Under the pieces are notes generated by a model. The model made no database searches, was not told where the DNA came from, and saw only the letters and a list, made by a program, of their open reading frames with translations. From JAEUPI01 sp963814435 (lineage in GTDB: Bacteria > Pseudomonadota > Gammaproteobacteria > Burkholderiales > Burkholderiaceae_C), in the NCBI GenBank assembly GCA_963814435.1, contig CAWFCV010000003.1, positions 248,001 through 312,000 on the forward strand: DNA of 64,000 bases, in the 5' to 3' direction. Below, piece after piece: positions 57,599-64,000 of this stretch (its first letter is position 1; each line of letters begins with the position of its first letter). The position numbers were made by a program, and so were the translations under genes.

Positions 57599-58446
57599 CG
57601 CGCCGGTGCCTCCCGATTCAACACCGTCCAGCGCGACGACACGGCCTTGTCCGGCACCTGGGGGGCGACCAGCAGGTAGGCGTGCTGGTCCTTGGCATCC
57701 AGCCCGGCACAGGCCAGCAGGCGGTCGACGCGGGCATCCAGCGCGCCCGCGGTGGTCGAGGGCTCCAGCCCGAAACCACACATCAGACGCTGGGCGTTGG
57801 CATTGACCAGCCCGCCCGAGACGTGACGGTCCAGCCAGGCGCCATGGCTGATGGCTGCGACCGCGCCGTTGCACACCTGGGCAACGACCGCTTCAAGCCC
57901 GCTGGCCACGGCAAACACCGCCGACCCGGCCTTCAGCACACCGGCGTAGCGGTTCCATTGCAGACAGAAGTCGGGCTGCACGCTGCACAGCGTCAGGCCA
58001 TGCCGCGCGGCAACCTCGGACAGCGACTGGATCAAGTCGCGGGCGATCGCACCGATGAGCAGATGCTGGCCACCCCGCTGCAGTTGCCAGCGGATTTCAT
58101 GCTGCGGGGTCGCCTCGCCCAGCAGCTCGTCGACGCAGGCGACGGCGATCGATTGCAGCTTGCGGTCGCTGTCGCCGGCAAAGTCACCCGCCACCACGTC
58201 CAGGTGCATCAGCGAATCGGCCAGCTCGACGTGCAGCTGCGCGCCGCGCAGCGCAGCGGTCTTGGCCAGTTCGCGCAGCACGACTTCGATGGCCTGCAGG
58301 GGCTCTTCGTTGGCATGGGCCGACGGCGTTGTCTCGGCTGCGTCCGGCGGGTCCGTGGCCTGGTTCGCGCGCGCCAGCACCTTCGGGCGCAGCCAGCCGC
58401 GCTCCAGCGTGCCGCAGACCGAGCCCGGCACGACGCGCAGCCGCAC
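57595..58446 (-). CDS. PilM-like (GspL cytoplasmic part) actin-fold protein
   Basis: 283 residues from a GTG at 58444-58446, chosen because GGAG lies at the end of gspE seven bases upstream; the longer open frame runs into gspE. The protein is soluble, opening MRLRVVPGSVCGTLERGW, with LRGAQLHVELADSLMHLDVV and LLIGAIARDLIQSLSEVA. These are divergent PilM/GspL-cyto features. The sequence is weakly conserved; the call relies mainly on position between gspE and pilN/pilO/pilP-like genes. Confidence 0.65.
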   Translation of the reverse strand: MRLRVVPGSVCGTLERGWLRPKVLARANQATDPPDAAETTPSAHANEEPLQAIEVVLRELAKTAALRGAQLHVELADSLMHLDVVAGDFAGDSDRKLQSIAVACVDELLGEATPQHEIRWQLQRGGQHLLIGAIARDLIQSLSEVAARHGLTLCSVQPDFCLQWNRYAGVLKAGSAVFAVASGLEAVVAQVCNGAVAAISHGAWLDRHVSGGLVNANAQRLMCGFGLEPSTTAGALDARVDRLLACAGLDAKDQHAYLLVAPQVPDKAVSSRWTVLNREAPAR

Positions 58447-58450
58447 CGAC

Positions 58451-60169
58451 TTACTCCACGGGGGTGACACGGTTGATCTCCTCCAGCGTCGTCTCGCCGG
58501 CCAGCGCGAGCGCAACCGCGGCGTCACGCAGGCTCGTGAAGCCGCTGTCGCGTGCCGATTGGCGGATCTGCGACAGCGGCGCCCGCTGCACCAGCTGGTC
58601 GCGCAGCGTGTCGTTCATCGGCAGGGTCTCGGCGATGGCGCGGCGCCCCTTGTAGCCGGTGCCACGGCAGTGCGCGCAGCCCAGGCCGCGCATGAACGAC
58701 GCGCCGGCACTGCGCTCGGCGCTGAGGCCGCTGCGGCGAGTGAGTTCGGCCGGTACCGCACAGGCGGCGGCGCAACTCGGGCAATTCATGCGCAGCAGCC
58801 GCTGCGCCACGATGCCGTTGAGCGCGGCCACCAGGCTGTAGCTGTCGACCCCCATGTTGGCGAAGCGGCCGATCACGTCGAACACGTTGTTGGCGTGGAC
58901 CGTGGTGAACACCTGGTGGCCGGTGAGCGCCGCCTGCACGGCGATGTGCGCGGTCTCGGCGTCGCGGATCTCGCCGACCATGATCTTGTCCGGGTCGTGC
59001 CGCAGGATCGAGCGCAGCCCGCGGGCGAAGGTCAGACCCTTCTTCTCGTTGACCGGGATCTGCAGCACGCCCGGCAACTGGTATTCGATCGGGTCCTCGA
59101 TCGTCACGATCTTGTCCAGCCCGGTGTTGATCTCCGACAGCGCCGCGTACAGCGTCGTCGTCTTGCCGCTGCCGGTGGGTCCGGTGACCAGCAGCAGGCC
59201 ATAGGGCATTTCAGCGGCGCCGCGCACGAAGCCCAGCACGCCGGCGTCGAAGCCGAGCGTGTCCAGGCTCAATGCCTTGAACTGACCGGTGAGGTGCTTG
59301 CGGTCGAGCACACGAAGCACCGCGTCCTCGCCGAACAGGTTGGGCATGATCGAGACGCGGAAGTCGATGTCGCGCCCATCGACCACCACCTGGAAGCGAC
59401 CGTCCTGCGGAACGCGGCGCTCGGCGATGTCGAGCTCGGAGACGACCTTGATGCGCGAGATGGCCTGATGTGCGATGTCGATGTTGTCGATCTGTTTCAC
59501 CACCTCGAGTACACCGTCGAGGCGGTACTTGATCAACATGCCGTTGGGCTGCGTCTCCAGGTGAATGTCGCTGGCACCGGTGCGCAGCGCGTCGTACAAC
59601 GTGGAGTCGACCAGGCGCACCACCGGGCTTTCGGTCGCGTCGATGTTCGAGATCGAGATCGCCAACCCGTTCTCGAGCGCGGTGGCCGGGCGATCGGCCT
59701 GCATCTTGACGGCGTCCATCGCGCGCACCGACTTCTCGGCGCCGACCAGGAACGCCTGCAGGTCCGCCGCGGACGCCAACGCAAGATTGACGTCGCGCGA
59801 GCGCAGGCGCACCTCGAGCCATTGGCGCAGGCGCGCATCGGTCGGGTCGGCCAGCACGACCGTCAGCGCCGGCTCGTGGCCGAAGCGCCCGACCAGGCAG
59901 CCGCGCCGCTGGCATTCGACGAACGACACCAGATCGAACTCGGGGCGGATCTTGCGCAACGACGCCATGCTCAGCGCCCGCGCGCCGAAATACTTGGCGG
60001 CACGCGGCAGCAGGAACTCCTCGCTGACGTCGAGCTGCTCGGCCATCCAGGCCATGCGCGAGCGCGAGCCGGCGCTGCGCAGGGCATCCTGCACCAGCGA
60101 CGCGTCGAGCGTTCTGGCGTTGATGACGGAATCGCTCAGCGACATGCCGGAGGAAGCCTGGATCGACAT
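58451..60169 (-). CDS. gspE: Secretion/pilus ATPase GspE
   Basis: 572-residue hexameric ATPase. An N1E-like domain (to about 150) precedes the nucleotide-binding core: Walker A GPTGSGKT (330-337), Asp box IEDPIEYQLPG, Walker B region HDPDKIMVGEIRDAETA and His box ALTGHQVFTTVHAN. A zinc-binding pair CPSC/CAHC in the C-terminal third identifies the GspE/PilB class rather than retraction ATPase PilT. It powers pseudopilus assembly at the inner membrane. Confidence 0.95.
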   Translation of the reverse strand: MSIQASSGMSLSDSVINARTLDASLVQDALRSAGSRSRMAWMAEQLDVSEEFLLPRAAKYFGARALSMASLRKIRPEFDLVSFVECQRRGCLVGRFGHEPALTVVLADPTDARLRQWLEVRLRSRDVNLALASAADLQAFLVGAEKSVRAMDAVKMQADRPATALENGLAISISNIDATESPVVRLVDSTLYDALRTGASDIHLETQPNGMLIKYRLDGVLEVVKQIDNIDIAHQAISRIKVVSELDIAERRVPQDGRFQVVVDGRDIDFRVSIMPNLFGEDAVLRVLDRKHLTGQFKALSLDTLGFDAGVLGFVRGAAEMPYGLLLVTGPTGSGKTTTLYAALSEINTGLDKIVTIEDPIEYQLPGVLQIPVNEKKGLTFARGLRSILRHDPDKIMVGEIRDAETAHIAVQAALTGHQVFTTVHANNVFDVIGRFANMGVDSYSLVAALNGIVAQRLLRMNCPSCAAACAVPAELTRRSGLSAERSAGASFMRGLGCAHCRGTGYKGRRAIAETLPMNDTLRDQLVQRAPLSQIRQSARDSGFTSLRDAAVALALAGETTLEEINRVTPVE

Positions 60170-60188
60170 CGGGTCTGCCGTTTCGGTG

Positions 60189-61397
60189 TCACTGAAGGGT
60201 GGAGGCCAGATCGAAGATCGGCAGGTACATCAGCACGACGATGGCGCCGATGACGAGCCCGATCACGATCATCAGCAGCGGCTCGAACAGCCGGCTGGTC
60301 ATCTCGACGGAGCGCTGCAGGCGCGACTCGTGGAACGCGGCAATGCGCTCCAGGATTTCGGCCAACCCGCCGGTGCGTTCGGCCACCGCCAGCATGCTGG
60401 CAGCCACCGGATCGGCCAGCCGGGCCTCCTGCAACGCGCTGCTGATGCTGCGACCTTCGTGAATCAAGGTCACGGCGCGCGCCAGCCGCGTGCGGTCGTC
60501 GCTGCCGAGTAAGTTGGCCCCGAGTTGGAGCGCACGCGGCGCGGCGATGCCGCCTTTGACGAGCATGCCGGTGGTCCGGTACAGCTGCGCATGGCGGAAC
60601 TGGCGGATCGTCGGCCCGATCAGCGGTACCGCTTCGATCCAGCGCGCCCGGGCACCCGTGCGCAACACCTGGCGCAGCGCCAGGATCGACACGGCGATCG
60701 CGGCCGTGACGCCGGCGGCGACCAACCAGGCATGTTCGGCGACCAGGCGCCCCCAGGTCATCAGCAATTGCGAGGTCCAGGGCAACTGGCGCCGCGTGCT
60801 CTCGATCAGCACGGCGAATTTAGGCACCACGACGCCGAGCAGGAACACCACGACCAGAGCGCCCACCGCCAGCAGCAGCATCGGGTAGATCGCGGCGCCG
60901 ACGACCTTCTCGCGCAGCGCCTTGATGCTCTGCTGGTGCTGGGCGTAGCGCAACAGCGCGGTGCTGAGGTCACCGGTTTGTTCGCTGGCGCTGACGGTGG
61001 CGATCAGCAACGGCGGAAAGCGGCCCGGCTGGCGTTCGAGTGCTGCCGACAACGGCAATCCCTCGGAGACACCCCTCACGACCTCGAGCAACATCGACTG
61101 TCGGGCGCCCGCCGTTTCGTTGGTGGCCAGCGTTCGCAGCGCATCGACCACCGACAGACCGGCCGCCAGCAACGACGCCAGCTCGTGCGAGAACGTCGCG
61201 ATGTCCAGCCCGTGGCCGTTGCCACGGACGCTCCGTGCGGCGTGCCCGTGAGCTCCTTCGCGCGGGGTGCAACCGAGCACCTGAAGCCCATCCTGAGCGG
61301 CCCTGGCACGCGCCGCGGCCGCATCGGCGGCACTGACGCGCAGGCTGCGCACCGTGCCGCTGGCGGTGCGCACCACGAGATCGAACGGCATCGACAT
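60189..61397 (-). CDS. gspF: Inner-membrane platform protein GspF
   Basis: 402 residues with the two GspF repeats, each ending in a membrane span: ATFSHELASLLAAGLSVVDA, then VVGAAIYPMLLLAVGALVVV in the first half and a final span near 370-390. It shows the typical SVEMTSRLFEPLLMIVIGLV ending. It interacts with GspE and the pseudopilus. It lies between gspE (19 bases) and gspG (8 bases). Confidence 0.94.
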   Translation of the reverse strand: MSMPFDLVVRTASGTVRSLRVSAADAAAARARAAQDGLQVLGCTPREGAHGHAARSVRGNGHGLDIATFSHELASLLAAGLSVVDALRTLATNETAGARQSMLLEVVRGVSEGLPLSAALERQPGRFPPLLIATVSASEQTGDLSTALLRYAQHQQSIKALREKVVGAAIYPMLLLAVGALVVVFLLGVVVPKFAVLIESTRRQLPWTSQLLMTWGRLVAEHAWLVAAGVTAAIAVSILALRQVLRTGARARWIEAVPLIGPTIRQFRHAQLYRTTGMLVKGGIAAPRALQLGANLLGSDDRTRLARAVTLIHEGRSISSALQEARLADPVAASMLAVAERTGGLAEILERIAAFHESRLQRSVEMTSRLFEPLLMIVIGLVIGAIVVLMYLPIFDLASTLQ

Positions 61398-61405
61398 GGC
61401 CCGCC

Positions 61406-61897
61406 CTACGAACCCCAGGAGGTCACGTCGGCGGCTTCGCCGGTGCCCCCCGGTTGGCCGTCCGCACCCAGCGACGACAAATCGTAGTCACCATGATCGC
61501 CGGGAAACTTGTAGATGTAGCGTGCGCCCCAGGGATCGGGCGGCACGGCTTTCTTGAGGTAGGGGCCGGACCACTTGTCGAGGTTCTGCGGCCGGTTGTT
61601 CAAGGCGTCGAGCCCTTGCTCGGTGGTGGGGTACTTGCCCACGTCGAGCCGGAACTGATCCAGCGCCTTCTCGAGCGATTCGATCTGGGCCTTGGCGATC
61701 TTGGTATTGGACTTGCCGAGCTGCTCGAAGTAGCGCGGCGCCACCAGTCCGGCGAGCAGACCGATGATGACGATCACCACCAGCAATTCCAGCAGCGTGA
61801 AACCGCGCGTCGCTCGAAACGCCTTGAGCTTGGCGAGCGCGGTGTCGCAACGGGGTGCACATCGGAGCGTCAACTGGGTGGTTCTCATCGTTCGCAT
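61406..61897 (-). CDS. gspG: Major pseudopilin GspG
   Basis: 163 residues. A longer-than-usual basic leader is followed by TRG|FTLLELLVVIVIIGLLAG. The classic GspG body is present: KYPTTEQGLDALNNRP, WSGPYLKK, DPWGARYIYKFPGDHGDYD and SLGADGQPGG, with the calcium-binding loop near the C-terminus. It is first in the twelve-gene operon; a CTTAAG-type repeat lies 60 bases upstream. Confidence 0.95.
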   Translation of the reverse strand: MRTMRTTQLTLRCAPRCDTALAKLKAFRATRGFTLLELLVVIVIIGLLAGLVAPRYFEQLGKSNTKIAKAQIESLEKALDQFRLDVGKYPTTEQGLDALNNRPQNLDKWSGPYLKKAVPPDPWGARYIYKFPGDHGDYDLSSLGADGQPGGTGEAADVTSWGS

Positions 61898-61957
61898 CGG
61901 CCGATCGGGCAGGTGAATGCAGGCGTACTGACTGACTTCACGAGTGTGTGAAGGGGG

Positions 61958-61974
61958 CTTAAAGGTGACTTAAG
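61958..61974. promoter_or_regulatory. CTTAAA-N5-CTTAAG box upstream of gspG
   Basis: CTTAAA-GGTGA-CTTAAG with half-sites 11 bases apart, matching the known PmrA-type consensus arrangement. It ends 60 bases before the gspG start, almost the same distance as the repeat in front of the response regulator at 32618. Confidence 0.45.
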
Positions 61975-62157
61975 AGCCCGGGATAGGCCCCCTCAGATGG
62001 GCGGGCGGTTTTGCCCTTAGCACGCGGCGGGTCCCTACCGCGTGGATCCGCGCGCCGACCAGAAGACTCGCTCGGGCAACGCCGCAAGACCTGCGTTCGA
62101 CACAGCAGCTTCGCGGCAACGCGCGTCAGCGGCCGCGCGATTCGAAGCTCGGCCCGC

Positions 62158-62907
62158 TTACTGCGCGCGCGCGGTCACCGCGGAGCTGAAGTGGGCGTGG
62201 TACGAGAGCACCTTCGGCACGTAGGCGCGCGTCTCGGCGATGTCCGGGATGCGCCGGCCGGCGCGCAGGACAGCGCCTTCGCCGGCGTTGTACGCGGCCA
62301 GCGCCAGCTTCACGTCGCCGGCAAACAGGTCCAGCAGCCATCGCAGGTAGGCCGTGCCGGCGCGCAGGTTCTCCTCCACGGCGAAGGCATCGCGCGCGCC
62401 GAAGCGACGAGCGGTCTCGGGCATCAACTGCATCAGCCCCATGGCGCCCTTGACGGAGCGCGCGTTCGGATCGAACCCCGACTCGACCGCGATCACCGCC
62501 TTGATCAGCGCTTCGGCCACCGAATAGTCGCGCGCCACGATGCCGATCAACGCCGACGTCGCCGCCGGCGGTGTACGCGGCAGCGGCGGGCGCACATGCA
62601 CGGCGGCGTCGACGGCCGTCGCCGCGTGCGCGGGCTCGGTGAGCCGTGCGTCGGAGTGGCGGTCCGGCTCGACCAGCAAGACCGGCGTGTACGCCGACGC
62701 ATGGTTGGACAGCACCACGCGACCGCCGGAGTCGGCGGGATCGTTGGTGTAGATCTGCGCGCAGGCCGGATCCACGGCGCTCCAGAGCAGCGTCGCCCAC
62801 AACGCCGCGTGCGGCCATCGCGGGCGCGTCGCCGGAACGCGCCCGCGAATCGTCAACCGATGGTCATTCGATCGAATCAAACCAGGGCTCCCGCATACGC
62901 CATTCAA
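62158..62907 (-). CDS. Lytic transglycosylase (SLT domain)
   Basis: 249 residues. A signal-like hydrophobic segment ends DPACAQ near 50. The SLT catalytic domain follows: AVIAVESGFDPNARS with catalytic Glu142, GAMGLMQLMPETA, LRAGTAYLRWLL and ALAAYNAGEGAV. It cleaves peptidoglycan glycan strands; such enzymes often open the wall for secretion or pilus machines. It lies immediately upstream of, and on the same strand as, the secretion operon. The extreme N-terminus is unusually long and the true start may be downstream. Confidence 0.88.
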   Translation of the reverse strand: MNGVCGSPGLIRSNDHRLTIRGRVPATRPRWPHAALWATLLWSAVDPACAQIYTNDPADSGGRVVLSNHASAYTPVLLVEPDRHSDARLTEPAHAATAVDAAVHVRPPLPRTPPAATSALIGIVARDYSVAEALIKAVIAVESGFDPNARSVKGAMGLMQLMPETARRFGARDAFAVEENLRAGTAYLRWLLDLFAGDVKLALAAYNAGEGAVLRAGRRIPDIAETRAYVPKVLSYHAHFSSAVTARAQ

Positions 62908-62952
62908 TCCCGAATTCGACGCAGCGGCCAGCTTGGGTGACCCTGCGGCCGT

Positions 62953-62972
62953 GGGTAGGGCGTTTCCTACCC
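62953..62972. repeat. 7-bp inverted repeat
   Basis: GGGTAGG (62953-62959) and CCTACCC (62966-62972), between the sensor kinase end and the transglycosylase start. The stem is perfect but no T-run follows on either strand. Confidence 0.5.
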
Positions 62973-63033
62973 AGGCGGTAGGCGTTCAACCCATGCGGGT
63001 GCCGCGCCGCCCGCGATCGAGCGGCCTGCGTCG

Positions 63034-64000
63034 CTACACGAGTTCTTGCGGAAACGCCATTTCCACGCGCAAGCCGCCCAGCGGTGAGTCGAGCAGTCGA
63101 AGCGTGGCTCGATGCAGATCGACCACCGAGTGCACGATCGACAGGCCCAGCCCGACGCCTTCGATGTGCGCCTGCCCCAGGCGGTTGAAGCGCTCGAACG
63201 CGCGCTCGCGATCTTCGGAGCGAATGCCGGGCCCGGAGTCATCGACGGTCAGCACCACGGCGTTGCCCTGCATCTGCGAGCTGATGGCGACGTGGCCGCC
63301 AACGGGTGTGTAGGCAATCGCGTTGGCGAGCAGGTTGCGCAGCAGCACGAACACGGCGAAACGGTGAGCGCGGATCTCGTCGACTGGGAATCGGGCGGCA
63401 ATCATGATCTGCTTCGCGGCCGCACGCCGATCCAGCTCGTGCATCACGGCTTGGTACACATCCGACAGGCGAACCGGCTCCGCGACAGGCTCGATGTCCT
63501 TGGGCATGGTTTCGATGCGGGCCAGGTCCAGCAGCTGCTCGATCAGGTGCGAGGCACGGTCGGCGCCCAGCATCACGGAGTCGAGCGCCTCCTTCAGTTC
63601 GTCGTCGGTGCGCGCCTTGGCCGCCAGCTGGGCATGTGCACGCAACCCGGCCAGCGGAGTGCGCATCTCGTGCGCGGCGACCGACGTGAACTTGCGTTCG
63701 ACCGACAGCGCGTGGCCAACCCGCGCGGTCAGGGCGTCGATCGACTTCAGGATCGGCAGCAGTTCGCGCGGCGGATCGGGCACCTTCACCGGCGACATGT
63801 CCATCGGGTTGCGCTCGGCGAGCTGGCCGGCCAGCGAGTCGATCGAGCGCAGCGAGCGCAGCAGCCACAGCAAGGTACCACCGAACACCAGGCCCAGCGG
63901 GAGCAGCAGGAAGCCGACGAAGTAACGGCTGATCGTTGCATTCTGCGTCCAGCGTTCGTCGATGTTCTCGGCCACCTGGATCACGAATTCGCGATTGGCG
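63034..64000 (-). CDS. Sensor histidine kinase, C-terminal part (runs off the window)
   Basis: At least 322 residues are visible; the 5' end lies beyond base 64000. A membrane span (YFVGFLLLPLGLVFGGTL) leads into a HAMP-like linker, then the H-box FTSVAAHEMRTPLAGLRA with the phospho-accepting His, N-box LRNLLANAIAYTP, G1 DDSGPGIRSEDRERAF and G2 GVGLGLSIVH. The layout is that of QseC/TctE-type kinases. Its response regulator would normally be just upstream, outside this window. Confidence 0.92.
   Translation of the reverse strand, partial: ANREFVIQVAENIDERWTQNATISRYFVGFLLLPLGLVFGGTLLWLLRSLRSIDSLAGQLAERNPMDMSPVKVPDPPRELLPILKSIDALTARVGHALSVERKFTSVAAHEMRTPLAGLRAHAQLAAKARTDDELKEALDSVMLGADRASHLIEQLLDLARIETMPKDIEPVAEPVRLSDVYQAVMHELDRRAAAKQIMIAARFPVDEIRAHRFAVFVLLRNLLANAIAYTPVGGHVAISSQMQGNAVVLTVDDSGPGIRSEDRERAFERFNRLGQAHIEGVGLGLSIVHSVVDLHRATLRLLDSPLGGLRVEMAFPQELV

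Noticed and set aside
62953..62972. Terminator for the sensor kinase
   Set aside because: The hairpin is good but no T-run follows on the minus strand.
32618..64000. Pairing the response regulator at 32618 with the sensor kinase at 63034
   Set aside because: They are 30 kb apart; the kinase's own partner is expected just upstream, outside the window.

Overview
The window is high-GC (roughly two thirds by eye), densely packed bacterial DNA, and probably comes from a Burkholderiales-type betaproteobacterium. Support for this comes from the neighbouring DUF3443/DUF2844 pair, the ccmABCDEFGHI gene order, the GspEFG plus PilMNOP-like secretion operon, and the overall protein style. No rRNA, tRNA, CRISPR array, transposase or prophage gene was seen.

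Layout. (1) 1-2.8 kb: 5' end of valS, an S41-type lipoprotein peptidase and guaC. (2) 2.9-11.2 kb, minus strand: a complete cytochrome c maturation operon, ccmA to ccmI, followed by a ferredoxin/flavoprotein reductase. (3) 11.6-16.4 kb, plus strand: a TonB/TolA-like protein with a very long Gln/Glu/Arg/Ala coiled coil, then a secreted beta-propeller protein. (4) 16.4-31.0 kb, minus strand: a tightly packed cluster encoding a b-type membrane cytochrome, a 24-heme cytochrome c, an enormous cytochrome c with about 52 heme sites built from 807-bp tandem repeats, a TPR/outer-membrane-barrel protein, a CcmI paralogue, DUF2844 and DUF3443. (5) 31.4-33.3 kb: a patatin-like lipase and an OmpR-family response regulator. 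(6) 33.8-51.6 kb, plus strand: a giant cell-surface protein, three related multicopper-oxidase-like proteins, a lipoprotein, a subtilase with Ig-like repeats, a cytochrome c/periplasmic-binding fusion and an SCO protein. (7) 51.7-61.9 kb, minus strand: a type II secretion/type IV pilus hybrid operon ending in a NarL-type regulator. (8) 62.2-64.0 kb: a lytic transglycosylase and the 3' part of a sensor kinase.

How it may work together (inference): the ccm operon supplies heme attachment. The b-type cytochrome, the 24-heme and the 52-heme cytochromes and the outer-membrane barrel protein look like an electron conduit from the quinone pool across the envelope. The multicopper oxidases, an SCO copper chaperone and a secretion system next door suggest extracellular metal (Mn/Fe/Cu) redox chemistry. 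CTTAAG-type direct repeats lie upstream of the response regulator, the cytochrome operon, the surface-protein cluster and gspG, and could tie these units into one regulon.

Caution: many genes between about 17.7 and 52.9 kb, and above all 34-46 kb, are broken by frameshifts. Every frameshift I could resolve individually inside a gene is a single extra base, often in a short homopolymer (one at the subtilase N-terminus does not fit this and is unresolved). That pattern points to residual sequencing insertions rather than gene decay. Proteins in that stretch were read by joining frames, and their residue numbers are approximate.
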